In this document: in pieces, positions 52,800 to 63,520 of the stretch
Position numbering within the stretch: position 1 is the stretch's first letter
Layout of the letters: each line of letters begins with the position of its first letter
Origin: Anthopleura xanthogrammica
Taxonomy: Eukaryota > Cnidaria > Anthozoa > Actiniaria > Actiniidae
Length of the DNA stretch: 64,000 bases
Assembly (NCBI GenBank): GCA_964019055.1
Contig: OZ025219.1
Coordinates: 1,582,001-1,646,000, forward strand
Direction of reading: 5' to 3'
The notes under the pieces: generated by a model
Database searches by the model: none
What the model was told of the DNA's origin: nothing
Seen by the model: the letters and a program-made list of their open reading frames with translations, nothing else
Made by a program: the position numbers and the translations under genes

Positions 52800-53662
52800 C
52801 GGCGCCCTGACTTAGATCAGCCCAGAGGTTGTTTCAGGGATCGATCTGCGAGTTATAGCCTTGCCCTGACTTAGATCAGCCCAGAGGTTGTTTCAGGGTT
52901 CGATCTGCGAGTTATAGCCTTGCCCTGACTTAGATCAGCCCAGAGGATGTTTCAGGGATCGATCTGCGAGTTATAGCCTTGCCCTGACTTAGATCAGCCC
53001 AGAGGATGTTTCAGGGTTTGATCTGTGAGTTAACCATGCCCCGACTTAGATCAGCCCAGAGGTTGTTTCAGAGTTCGATCTGTGAGTTAGCCATGCCCTG
53101 ACTTAGATCAGCCCAGAGGTTGTTTCAGGGTTCAATCGGCTGTGAGTTAGCCCTGCCCTGACTTAGATCAGCCCAGAGGTTGTTTCAGGGTTCGATCTGC
53201 GAATTATAGCCTTACCCTGACTTAGATCAGCCCAGAGGATGTTTCAGGGTTCGATCTGCGAATTATAGCCTTACCCTGACTTAGATCAGCCCAGAGGATG
53301 TTTCAGCGTTTGATCTGCGAATTATAGCCTTACCCTGACTTAGATCAGCCCAGAGGTTGTTTCAGGGTTCCATCTGTGAGTTAGCCTTGCCCTGACTTAG
53401 ATCAACCCAGAGGTTGTTTCAGGGTTCAATCTGTGAGTTAGCCGTGCCCTGACTTAGATCAGCCCAGAGGTTGTTTCAGGGTTCAATCTGTGAGTTAGCC
53501 GTGCCCTGACTTAGATCAGCCCAGAGGTTGTTTCAGGGTTCAATCTGTGAGTTAGCCGTGCCCTGACTTAGATCAACCCAGAGGTTGTTTCAGGGTTCAA
53601 TCTGTGAGTTAGCCGTGCCCTGACTTAGATCAGCGCAGAGGTTGTTTCAGGGTTCGATAAGG
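52800..53662. repeat. 59-bp minisatellite array, about 15 copies (orientation 1)
   Basis: Units of about 59 bp built on CCTGACTTAGATCAGCCCAG and AGGTTGTTTCAGGG. Unit starts at 52805, 52864, 52923 and 52982 show the period. The reverse-complement family forms the array at 56752-57722. Confidence 0.95.
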
Positions 53663-54025
53663 CTTACGCCGCAGTAACAATTCAAACCCATGCATGCGAC
53701 ATTATTTCAAAACCATTTATTTCAAAAAAATGTTTTTACATTTTCTATATTCCATAACATCTACATTATATTAAATAGAATTTTTTTCAATTGTTATTAA
53801 TAAACCGCAATCTTAATCTCTTTTTTCTGTAACAACGCACTTCAGATTCTACTTCGAGCGGTATTATATGGCGCACTGTTATGTAAGCTAAGATTTGTAA
53901 ATTTACGACTTTGAAAGAGCAAAGTCATGGCAGCCATGTTGGATAACATTACAAAATGAACTCAAGTATTTTTTTTTTCGTTTATCAATACTATATAAGT
54001 TTAACATGGCGTCTGACTACACATG
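53663..54025. other. Non-coding spacer between arrays
   Basis: AT-rich sequence with no gene or clear repeat. Confidence 0.35.
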
Positions 54026-54515
54026 CAAAAAAAGCATACAGCAATTTCAGAAAAGTTTGGTGAAAGTTTTGTTGCATGTTGCATACCAAGCCCGAAATGC
54101 ACTATGGGTGATGTAAATTCAGCGACAAGTCACAACAATATGGAATTTTCTCAAACTTTGACTGCACGTTTTTCCAGCATATTTTCTTCTGTGCTGACAT
54201 AATTTATATAGTTGTCAAATTTTATCTTCCGTGCCTTAGCCTTTATGGGAATCCTGTGGCGCGCGCTGATTGGATAAGAAAAAGTTTAGTTTTCGATCCA
54301 ATCAAAAGTTTATTTTGAAATACCTACGTGCAGGTATTTCAAATTACGTTGAAATACCACTGCTCTCAGCCAATCAAATTGCAGAAATTTCTTGGGTCAT
54401 GATATAAACCTATGAATATAATACATTTCAAGCTTGGTAAGCAAAAGGCAAAATGCAACATGCAGCATGCAACAAAACGTTCACCGACCTTTTTGAAATA
54501 GCTGTATGCTAAAGA
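54026..54515. mobile_element. MITE family D, copy 2 (with internal insertion)
   Basis: Left end AGCATACAGCAATTTCAGAA and right end inverted partner GAAATAGCTGTATGCT near 54510. It is longer than the 39240 copy and contains a GAAATACCTACGTGCAGGTA palindrome near 54318, so it probably holds a second element. Confidence 0.7.
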
Positions 54516-55190
54516 AATTATGGCTAACAAGCCTAATAATGAAAATGGGTAATAAAACGGGAAGACTTTGAAACTAAGAATTATGCATTTCAAGACTTAT
54601 CGTGTAATGTTTCAAAAAAAAATCTAAATACAGTCAATATATTTTACTGTTTTGCAGTTGTGCAATTATTTATGAAAAAAATCTATTTCAAAATCGATCC
54701 AGATTTCCTTAACAAATTAATTTCTTGGGTACGTGGATGTGTGCGAAATCTGGGAAAAATTTCTAGAAACACAACAACTTCCTCTTAGCCAATCAGAATC
54801 CGAGGGAAAACGTCTCTCATCCAACAAACGAACTCACAAATATATCTTTGCTCGATATTTTTAACAAGAACGTTTCAAGTAATTATCATTTAACTACATC
54901 ATTATTACCATTCTTTTTAACGTATTTACACAAGTTCACATATTAAAAAAATGAGCTGGTAGAATTTTACAAAGTGGTAAAAAAGCTTTGGTTTTTAGAA
55001 ATGATAAATGTTGCGGTTTTATTATTGATTTGATTTTTCTTAAATTTTTTCTTTGTTTCTTTTTTATGTATTTTCCTCTTTTTTTAAAACATTTTGTTAT
55101 AGTTGTAAATCTAGTTTGTCTTATTGACTCTCCTGAGAACATGTCAATCCAAGTTTAGTCCCAAATCAAACAGCAAATCTTTAGTAAGCT
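54516..55190. other. Non-coding intergenic sequence
   Basis: Very AT-rich DNA without a supported gene or repeat family. Confidence 0.35.
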
Positions 55191-55197
55191 TTACCAG

Positions 55198-55780
55198 TTG
55201 TCCAATCACAAGTTACCTTTTATATACTTCACTGACCAATCACAGAACGTGTTTTAGAACACCACCAAGTTACTTAGGAATGCGAACATCCAGTAATAAT
55301 CCACTTGGTTGTTATGAAGACTGACCAATCAACAAGTGTCCAATCACAGATCACCTTAGAAATGTGAACATCCAATCACAGTCTACATACTCGTGTGTTT
55401 AGAATACTGGCCAATCAGTGAGCACCAAAATTTGACCAATCATAGAACATGTCACAAATATGAACCATGATCCAATCACGATCTAGCTACTTGTTAATAA
55501 TACTAACCAATCAATGAGCACGAACAACTGACCAATCACAGAACACTATGTATTTGTCTTGAGAACACTTATTTAAATCATGGGTTTCTTTTGTCTTTCT
55601 ATTTCTTGTCACTTTGCTTATCTTACTTTCAAACTACATCTTCATGGACAAAGGGAAAGTCAACAGTCGCGCGCAGTAGAGCAGAGGTCATGAAGAAACA
55701 GAGTTACACGCCCATCAATTCGTTTCCATTCTAGACCAATCATAAAGCAGGAAAACCAACACTGACCAATCACAAGAAAG
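55198..55780. repeat. CCAATCA-rich diverged repeat
   Basis: About twelve CCAATCA heptamers occur in one orientation within 580 bp, many within the phrase GACCAATCACAGAACA. The spacing is irregular, as in an old, diverged tandem repeat. Confidence 0.7.
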
Positions 55781-56033
55781 ATGAAGACGGAAGCCATTTA
55801 TATGTCACAGAGTCATACATTCCTCAATCATGCTGCTGATGACGTCAGATCTTGCGCTGTACATGATTATTTACAGTATAAAAACTAAGAAAACTAGTGT
55901 TGTATAGAAAACAAACCCTTGATTCACAGATTTACATGATGACAACAGTTATGGTAGCATTGGACTTCCAGGTTACGCTACATATTCTGTGAAAGAAGAA
56001 AAAAACGATGAGAAAGTCATCGTAAACCTAATT
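55781..56033. other. Non-coding spacer
   Basis: No gene or clear repeat is seen. Confidence 0.3.
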
Positions 56034-56540
56034 GAACACTTTTGAAACGAGCAAGGGACTGGGCGAGTTTTGAAATCATCTGATAAAGTATCTCAAGATT
56101 GAGTGAGTAATGTGATCGTCCGGGTGAGTGTAGTTTTGAGAAAAACTGTTGTTGGTACACTACACTACACTCACCCGGACGATCACATTACTCACTCAAC
56201 TACTACTCCTGGGTTCAAACCATTTACTCTCTTATCTCAAGATTAGTAAGTCTGCCAAATTTGAAAATGATTGAAGGAAAAGAACCAGAATTATTGGCTT
56301 TCAAAAGTATCAAAAATATACAAGGGATGTATGGTGGACGCTTGTCCCCTGTAACCATACATTCTTTGTAAATTTTCAACACTTTTGAAGGCCTGCAACT
56401 CTGCTTCTTTTTAACGAAACACGTTCAAATTTGCCAGACTTACTTATCTTGAGAGGCTTTATCAGATAACAAAAACATTTTCTCATTAGACTAAAATTAA
56501 AAACTCGCCCCAGTCCCCCTCGTTTCCAAAGTGGCCAAAC
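56034..56540. mobile_element. Foldback MITE (relative of 23195-23509) carrying a nested insertion
   Basis: Outer arms GAAACGAGCAAGGGACTGGG and its inverted partner near 56510-56535 match the element at 23195. Bases 56101-56232 are an inserted repeat with internal arms GATCGTCCGGGTGAGTGTAG, flanked on both sides by TATCTCAAGATT (56089-56100 and 56233-56244). Confidence 0.87.
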
Positions 56541-56751
56541 GTTCATAATTTATGGGTTGGGGTAGGAAGGCTATGGGGATTTTACAATTTGAAATTATTT
56601 GGGGGGGGGGGGGGACGGGGTGGCTCCCAACTCAGACATAACATAACGACCCGTTTAAACTACAGACTTTCAGTAGACACTAAATATCATAAATATCAAA
56701 ACATGCTGCAATTTTTCCTTGTGCTGGCATTCAAACGTTCAAATTTTATCG

Positions 56752-57722
56752 ATACCCTGAAACAACCTCTAGGCTGATTAAAGTGTGGGCATGGCTACCT
56801 CAAAGATCGAACCCTGAAACAACCTCTAGGCTGATTAAAGTGTGGGCATTGCTACCTCAAAGATCGAACCCTGAAACGACCTCTAGGCTGATTAAAGTTT
56901 GGGCATGGCTACCTCAAAGATCGAACCCTGAAACGACCTCTGGGCTGACCTAAGTCAGGGTATGGCCAACTCACAGATCAAACCCTGAAACAACCTCTGG
57001 GCTGATCTAAGTCAGGGCATGGCTAACTCACAGATTGAATCCTGAAACAACCTCTGGGCTGATCTAAGTCAGGGCATGGCCAACTCACAGATCAAACCCT
57101 GAAACAACCTCTGGGCTGATCTAAATCAGGGCACAGCTAACTCACAGATCAAACCCTGAAACAACCTCTGGGCTGATCTAAGTCAGGGCATGGCTAACTC
57201 ACAGATTGAATCCTGAAACAACCTCTGGGCTGATCTAAGTCAGGGCATGGCCAACTCACAGATCAAACCCTGAAACAACCTCTGGGCTGATCTAAATCAG
57301 GGCACAGCTAACTCACAGATCAAACCCTGAAACAACCTCTGGGCTGATCTAAATCAGGGCATGGCTAACTCACAGATCAAACCCTGAAACAACCTCTGGG
57401 CTGATCTAAATCAGGGCATGGCTAACTCACAGATCAAACCCTGAAACAACCTCTGGGCTGATCTAAGTCAGGGCATATGGCTAACTCAAAGATCGAACCA
57501 TGAAACAACCTCTGGGCTGATCTAAGTCAGGGCATGGCTAACTCACAGATCAAACCCTGAAACAACCTCTGGGCTGATCTAAGTCAGGGCATGGCTAACT
57601 CACAGATCCAACCCTGAAACAACCTCTGGGCTGATCTAAGTCAGGGCATGGCTAACTCACAGATCCAACCCTGAAACAACCTCTGGGCTGATCTAAGTCA
57701 GGGTATGACTAACTCACAGATG
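56752..57722. repeat. 58-59-bp minisatellite array, about 16 copies (orientation 2)
   Basis: Units built on CCTGAAACAACCTCTGGGCT and GATCTAAGTCAGGGCATGGC, the reverse complement of the 52800-53662 family. The first three units are a diverged subtype (AGGCTGATTAAAGTGTGGGC). Confidence 0.95.
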
Positions 57723-57967
57723 GAATTGGAATTTAGCTTGTTAGGTTTTGTAGAGGAAGGGAAACACTCAAATCTAGGGAGAGACCTAACAAACTCTACC
57801 CAAATATGATCCAAATTTGAGACTCCAATGAAAAGAGAGTACACTACTGCTACACCACCCTTGATTCAAAGATGCTGATGCCAACACAGAAAACATTGCA
57901 ACCTGCGTCAGCAGCTTAAGCCATATCTCACATTTTTGTGAAAAGGACTTGTAACTTATATGGATGT
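57723..57967. other. Probable 3' UTR/flank of the TGN-like gene with SINE tail
   Basis: GGAATTTAGCTTGTTAGGTT followed by GAGGAAGGGAAACACTC resembles the tail of the SINE at 63290-63520. The stop codon of the TGN-like gene is at 57968-57970. Confidence 0.45.
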
Positions 57968-60900
57968 CTAGTAGATATACGGGGTAGTAGAACCCATACT
58001 TTTCATTGACGGCATGGCTTCTTCTACATTTGTTTCTAATTTACGGTAACGATGATGCCGTCTTGGACTTCTTCCTTCAATTGCTATTGCTATTATCTGT
58101 AAATACAAAATACTTAGGGTTACGAGTCTATGAATAGAAAAAAAATTCTGGTGAACAGGGATTTCTTTAAAATTTCAAGTAAGCAAATGGTTTACTTAAT
58201 TTAGGTGGTATCAATGAAAGTGCCATACAATAGACCATTTCACGGTTGTCGTCGCTCAACCTCAGCCTCGATAGTGTGTAATATATTCTTTAGAATTTGA
58301 CTACAGCTCACGGTAATTTAAGGAATGTACACATTATCAAACAATAGACCATTTTCGAGATGTACAAGCGCTTTCAAAAATATCTATTGAAATACTTAAA
58401 ACTTCCACGGGCTGTAGTCAAATTCTAAAGAATAAATTACATGCTGTCGAGGCTGAGGTTGAGTGACGACAACTGTGATATAGTCTATTGCGACATGGAA
58501 CGGCAACAGTAGGCAGCTCTCAGCAACTCAGATATAGAAAGTAGACAATGGAGTTTGCCAGTTGCCCACTTCTAATGGAATTTCTGGGTATAGGGAAAAA
58601 TGAAAACACTGAAGCTGCATGGAGGGTCTTTGTGGTCTTAAAGTGCCTATGACACATCTGACCATATTTTCAGTATAGATTCTACATAAGGTGAGGTGAG
58701 GTGAGGTTGACTGGCCAGAAAAAAATATACAGTTTGAGTGATGCGTCTGAGTGAAGGTTTTAGAGTGAAGGTTTTTGAGTGGAGGTTTTTGAGAGAAGGT
58801 TTTTGAGTGAAGATTTTTGAGTGAAGATTTTTGAGTGAAGATTTTTGAGTGAAGGTTTTTGAGTGAAGGTTTTTGAGTGAAGGTTTTTGAATCAATGCCA
58901 TGTGCTAATGACTGTGACGTCTTTGAATACTCTTAAAACAGAGCACTGATGGAGAAGGGGGGGGGGGGTAAAGTGCGCACTGTCAGCTTCCTGGCATACC
59001 AACCACGCAGCTGAAGGAACTACTGACATTAAACATAGGTACTTAACCTTTCTTTTTCCCCTCAGACATCTTGGTCTTGTAAAAGGTCGACTTTATTTAA
59101 CGTCAGTAACTCGTGACAGTTACTTAAGTGTTATTGATAAAGTTGTTATAAAGCTCAGTAAGAGTAAGAGTACTCTGACGAAGGACTAGCGTCCGAAACG
59201 TCAGTAAGTGATCTGTCTTATTCTTAACGGTGTAAAATTTATCTTTTTATCACAACTGTTTCATTAGAAACACCGACACAGCCCACACTAGCTTACCGCT
59301 AGTTATCATCTCTTATTGATAAACTTGAGGCCGACGGTGTGCTCATTTTACCCCTTCCCCCTCCATCAGTGCTCCATTTTACTGGTATTTAAAGCTAATT
59401 CAAGCTACACGGAGAGAAGAAGAAGACGCTTGTTAGTCTCATAGCCATGAAAATGGGTTATCTTGCATAGAAATATTGGTTACTTACTTTCTGCCTGTTA
59501 TGGTAAATAACATAGATTGCAAAGACCAATACTATAGATGTCAAGAAGATGGCTGCAAAATGACTTGTCTCCTTCTGATTTGGTTGGAAGTCTGCAAAGG
59601 GAATCCTGAAAAAATAAAATATTGATTAACACCTGATTAGTTTTGCAAAAATCAGGAAGCAAGAACAGCAAATTAAAACTTTTTGACAAACCCTGATTTC
59701 CCTTTTATGTTTTCCTTGTCCTGGTCAGCTTTACTAGAAGTCTGCCCACCACCAGGGGCTGGTTTAGCATCAGTCTTTGTAGAGGTTGTTTTATTGGCAG
59801 GGGCTGGTTTACCACCAGTCTTTGTAGAGGTTGTTTTATTGGCAGGGGCTGGTTTACCACCAGTCTTCGTAGTGGTTGGTTTATTGCCAGGGGCTGGTTT
59901 ACCATCAGTCTTCGTAGGGGTTGTTTTATTGGCAGGGGCTGGTTTACCACCAGTCTTTGTAGAGGTTGTTTTATTGCCAGGGGCTGGTTTACCACCAGTC
60001 TTTGTAGTGGTTGGTTTATTGCCAGGGGCTGGTTTACCATCAGTCTTCATAGTGGTTGTTTTATTGCCAGGGGCTGGTTTACCACCAGTCTTTGTAGTGG
60101 TTGGTTTATTGCCAGGGGCTGGTTTACCATCAGTCTTCGTAGTGGTTGGTTTATTGGCAGGGGCTGGTTTACCATCAGTCTTCGTAGTGGTTGGTTTATT
60201 GGCAGGGGCTGGTTTACCACCAGTCTTCGTAGGGGTTGTTGAATTGGCAGGGGCTGGTTTACCACCAGTCTTTGTAGGGGTTGTTGAATTGGCAGGGGCT
60301 GGTTTACCACCAGTCTTCGTAGGGGTTGTTTTATTGGCAGGGGCTGGTTTATCATCAGTCTTCATAGGGGTTGTTTTATTGGCAGGGGCTGGTTTACCAC
60401 CAGTCTTCGTAGTGGTTGGTTTATTGCCAGGGGCTGGTTTATCATCAGTCTTTGTAGGGGTTGTTTTATTGGCAGGGGCTGGTTTATCATCAGTCTTCGT
60501 AGGGGTTGTTGAATTGGCAGGGGCTGGTTTACCACCAGTCTTTGTAGGGGTTGTTGAATTGCCAGGGGCTGGTTTACCACCAGTCTTTGTAGGGGTTGTT
60601 GAATTGGCAGGGGCTGGTTTACCACCAGTCTTCGTAGGGGTTGTTTTATTGGCAGGGGCTGGTTTATCATCAGTCTTCATAGGGGTTGTTTTATTGGCAG
60701 GGGCTGGTTTACCACCAGTCTTCGTAGTGGTTGGTTTATTGCCAGGGGCTGGTTTATCATCAGTCTTTGTAGGGGTTGTTTTATTGGCAGGGGCTGGTTT
60801 ATCATCAGTCTTCGTAGGGGTTGTTGAATTGGCAGGGGCTGGTTTACCACCAGTCTTTGTAGGGGTTGTTGAATTGGCAGGGGCTGGTTTACCACCAGTC

Positions 60901-63011
60901 TTCGTAGTGGTTGGTTTATTGGCAGGGGCTGGTTTACCACCAGTCTTCGTAGTGGTTGGTTTATTGGTAGGGGCTGGTTTACCACCAGTCTTCGTAGTGG
61001 TTGGTTTATTGGCAGGGGCTGGTTTACCACCAGTCTTTGTAGGGGTTGTTGAATTGGCAGGGGCTGGTTTACCACCAGTCTTTGTAGGGGTTGTTGAATT
61101 GGCAGGGGCTGGTTTACCACCAGTCTTCGAAGTGGTTGGTTTATTGGCAGGGGCTGGTTTACCACCAGTCTTCGTAGTGGTTGGTTTATTGGCAGGGGCT
61201 GGTTTACCACCAGTCTTCGTAGTGGTTGGTTTATTGGCAGGGGCTGGTTTACCACCAGTCTTCGTAGAGGTTGTTTTTTTGTTAGGGGCTTAATGACCAC
61301 CAGTCTCGCCAGGGGCTGAATGACCACCAGTCTTGTCAGGGGCTGAATGACCACCAGTCTCATCAGGGGCTGAATGACCACCAGTCTCGTCAGGGGCTGA
61401 TTGACCACCAATTCCTAAAAATAATAGAATGAAAGTATAACTTAACAACATAGAATACTCATTTCAATGAGTGTCATTCTTGATTGTTGCAATCAGCAGA
61501 AAACAAACTTCATATTCCCAAATAAGAATGCAAGCCAGGAGACACATGAATGAGCACAAAAGCACATAAACTAATTTTGATTAATAATAACCATATGTTT
61601 ATTCACTACAGTATTATATTTAACAATTAGTCCTCGAGTCCGAATGGTCTACAAGTCAATAGCCCATGCGGCCGAAGGCCGCATGGGCTATTGACTTGTA
61701 GGCCATGAGGGCAAGAGGTCTAATTGTTTTAGTAAAAACCTACTAATCGGTCCAATAAAAGGATGCAAAAAGTTTTGGATTTTGCTTTAAATATATTTTT
61801 TTTGGTTTTCAAAACCGGCGCTTTTCGCTACTAGAGGTCTATCACTAATAGACCCCTAGTAGCTCAGCCAATCACAGGGCTCGATTGGTGATAGACCATT
61901 AGTAGGTTTTTTTCTAAACATATATATGCACATGCACACACATACAGCTGTATATGTATATTCACCAAATGCCAATATGGCCGCCACTTCATAATCATAA
62001 TTTTTTAAATTCATATTTTAGTTGACCACTACATTAAAATTATGAATTACGATGATTTCGCCTACGCATAGTTTTGCCTACTTAAGTTCGCTTACATATC
62101 ATAGTTTTGCCTACTGAAGTTTGCCTTTGTATAAAATATGTTGTAAAACCTATCTATGAAGTGTGAGACAGAAAACATACTGTCAAAAAGGGAGAAAAAT
62201 ATTTCTCATGTAAAAACAATTAAAGATTTCTTACAAAAATCTGGTAGTTTGCGGGTTTGAATGACAAGTCCTAACACTCTTGTTGTCACACGAAAGCTAC
62301 TGTTTTTCGTTCTGCGTCAACAGTTTTCAAGATGTTTCTCTCACTTTAATTGCCTTTACATATTAAACTTTCTTTCACATACTACACAATTATGAAAATG
62401 GAAATACATTTGCTATTTTCTCGAAAGCAGAATTAAATCTAAAGTTATTCTTAGTTAACAAAATGTATAATAAAACAATTATTGAATTCGGTTTTCACAT
62501 GATATCGTAAATATCAAGACCTCGGCCATTTTATCCGCCTCAGCCTACGGCTTCGGCAGATAATACAGCCTTGGTCTTGATAATTTACGATATCATGCTC
62601 AACCTCATCCAATAATTGTTGAATATCACGCACCTTTTTTCTTGTCTGCAGATTTCATCATATCATTCATATCTACATCATCCTCAAGTCCTGCATTTCT
62701 TCGTTTTCTAGTTATTGTCTGATAATCCTTCAAAATGTCATCAATGGGGAAATTCCCTCCTTTCTTCGTAATCTGCGACCAGTCTTCTGCATTTTCCTTC
62801 CTTTTATTAGTATTCTTTTCCCCAAGATTGTTCTGATTATCCTGTGATTCCTTACACATTTTTTCACAAGTTTTTTGCTTCTCAAACCTATTCTTGTTCC
62901 CTTCACATCCTCCATACACAAACATCTCACACTGGCGTGAGGTACCATTGTAAAACCACATTTCAAAGTATGCTCTACATGGTCCTTCTTCTGGTGGTAA
63001 ACTGCAAATAT
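57968..63011 (-). CDS. TGN38/TGN46 (TGOLN2)-like membrane protein with a lumenal Kunitz domain; first exon missing, in-frame stop
   Basis: Four exons read downward: 63011-62634, 61414-59692, 59605-59488 and 58096-57968, with consistent phases. The first visible exon has a Kunitz domain with canonical cysteine spacing (8, 15, 7, 12, 3 residues) and arginine after the second cysteine, which predicts inhibition of trypsin-like proteases. Exon two encodes about 35 repeats of 15 residues (GGKPAPANKTTPTKT type). Exon three is a membrane helix, SHFAAIFLTSIVLVFAIYV. The last exon encodes a tail beginning IIAIAIEGRSPRR with YRKL, a YxxΦ sorting motif. Helix and tail match the TGN46 family closely, so cycling between trans-Golgi and plasma membrane is likely. 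A TAA at 61290-61292 interrupts the joined frame. The signal-peptide exon is not in the window. Confidence 0.82.
58228..58497. mobile_element. Foldback element in a TGN-like gene intron
   Basis: Arms of about 80 bp with CAACCTCAGCCTCGATAGTG and AATTTGACTACAGC on the left and their complement on the right. A near copy of ACAATAGACCATTT occurs in the loop. Confidence 0.87.
58745..58890. repeat. 15-bp tandem repeat
   Basis: About nine units of GAGTGAAGGTTTTT, intronic. Confidence 0.92.
58941..59374. mobile_element. Inverted-repeat-bounded element containing a hammerhead-like motif
   Basis: GAGCACTGATGGA at the left and TCCATCAGTGCTC at the right, each next to G- or C-runs, bound about 430 bp of non-coding sequence in an intron of the TGN-like gene. 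The structured motif at 59160-59225 lies inside it. Confidence 0.6.
59160..59225 (+). ncRNA. Hammerhead-ribozyme-like motif
   Basis: Outer stem I pairs AAGAGTAAG (59160-59168) with CTTATTCTT (59217-59225). After an internal loop, TACT (59171-59174) pairs with AGTA (59203-59206). Core CTGACGA is at 59175-59181, stem II GGAC/GTCC at 59183-59186 and 59191-59194 with loop TAGC, and GAAA at 59195-59198. The expected cleavage site follows GTC at 59202. Stem III is only two base pairs (AC/GT), as in dimeric type I ribozymes of retroelements. One extra A lies between the core and stem II. Confidence 0.45.
59720..61290 (-). repeat. 45-bp coding minisatellite
   Basis: About 35 units of 45 bp (15 codons) within exon two of the TGN-like gene. 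Because 45 is a multiple of three, the unit stays in frame and leaves long open frames on both strands. Variation falls in a few positions (GG or DD before KPAPA, A or G before N, K or S after N). Confidence 0.95.
61622..61918. repeat. MITE-like element, copy 2 (3' truncated), in an intron
   Basis: It begins with CAATTAGTCCTCGAGTCCGA and contains a strong palindrome (CAATAGCCCATGCGGCCG and its complement, 61659-61701). It then matches 15400-15640. The right terminal repeat present in copy 1 is missing. Confidence 0.85.
62475..62627. mobile_element. Foldback element abutting the Kunitz exon donor
   Basis: ACAATTATTGAATTC-like and TGATATCGTAAATATCAAGA arms face their complements around a GCCTCAGCCTACGGCTTCGG loop. 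The right end lies within 10 bp of the exon boundary at 62634. Confidence 0.85.
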
Positions 63012-63289
63012 CTAGGTTATAAACAGTAACTATTAGTATACAAATGTTAGGGATTAATTGTCTTATACAACCTCTGAGCTGATCAAAGTAAGGGAATAGC
63101 TGATTCACAGATCAAATTGGGATTTATAGCATGTTTAGTCCGGTCTGTTAGCCAAAAGATTGTGCACTTTTGAGCACCCAGTATTTGGACAACTTTTGAT
63201 ATCTCTAAAACCAAAAGAGATATCAACAAACTGTAAACGCCATTCTGACTTTCTTAAATAGCCCTTCTACGTTAATAAAAAAAATGAGA
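63012..63289. other. Intron with a lone minisatellite unit
   Basis: Bases about 63068-63118 (CCTCTGAGCTGATCAAAGTA, then GATTCACAGATCAAA) are a single diverged unit of the 52800/56752 minisatellite family, in orientation 2, placed about 55 bp upstream of the Kunitz exon acceptor. Confidence 0.7.
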
Positions 63290-63520
63290 ATTAACCGTGG
63301 ATTCCACAGAGTGCCTCTTCCTCCACTGCATTCCAATTGGAATTTAGAAGTTGATTTTTGAGGAGGAAGGAAAAACCGGAGAAAAGGAAAAAAACCCTTG
63401 AAGCACAGGAGAGAACCAACAAACAACTCTACTCACATACGACACCAAGCCCCTCAGGTTGCCTTGGTGAGAGGCAAGCGCTTTCACCGCTATGTCACCC
63501 ATGCTTCCCTAAATGTTATG
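63290..63520 (-). mobile_element. tRNA-derived SINE
   Basis: On the minus strand GGTGACATAGCGGTGAAAGC resembles a tRNA A-box region, followed by a GTTGTTTGTTGGTTCTCTCC tail and a TTTTCTCCGGTTTTTCCTTC stretch, typical of a tRNA-derived SINE. The B box is degraded. Confidence 0.6.

Noticed and set aside
59683..61293. 536-codon plus-strand open frame
   Set aside because: It is the antisense of the 45-bp coding repeat; the period keeps all frames similar and there is no domain or membrane logic to it.
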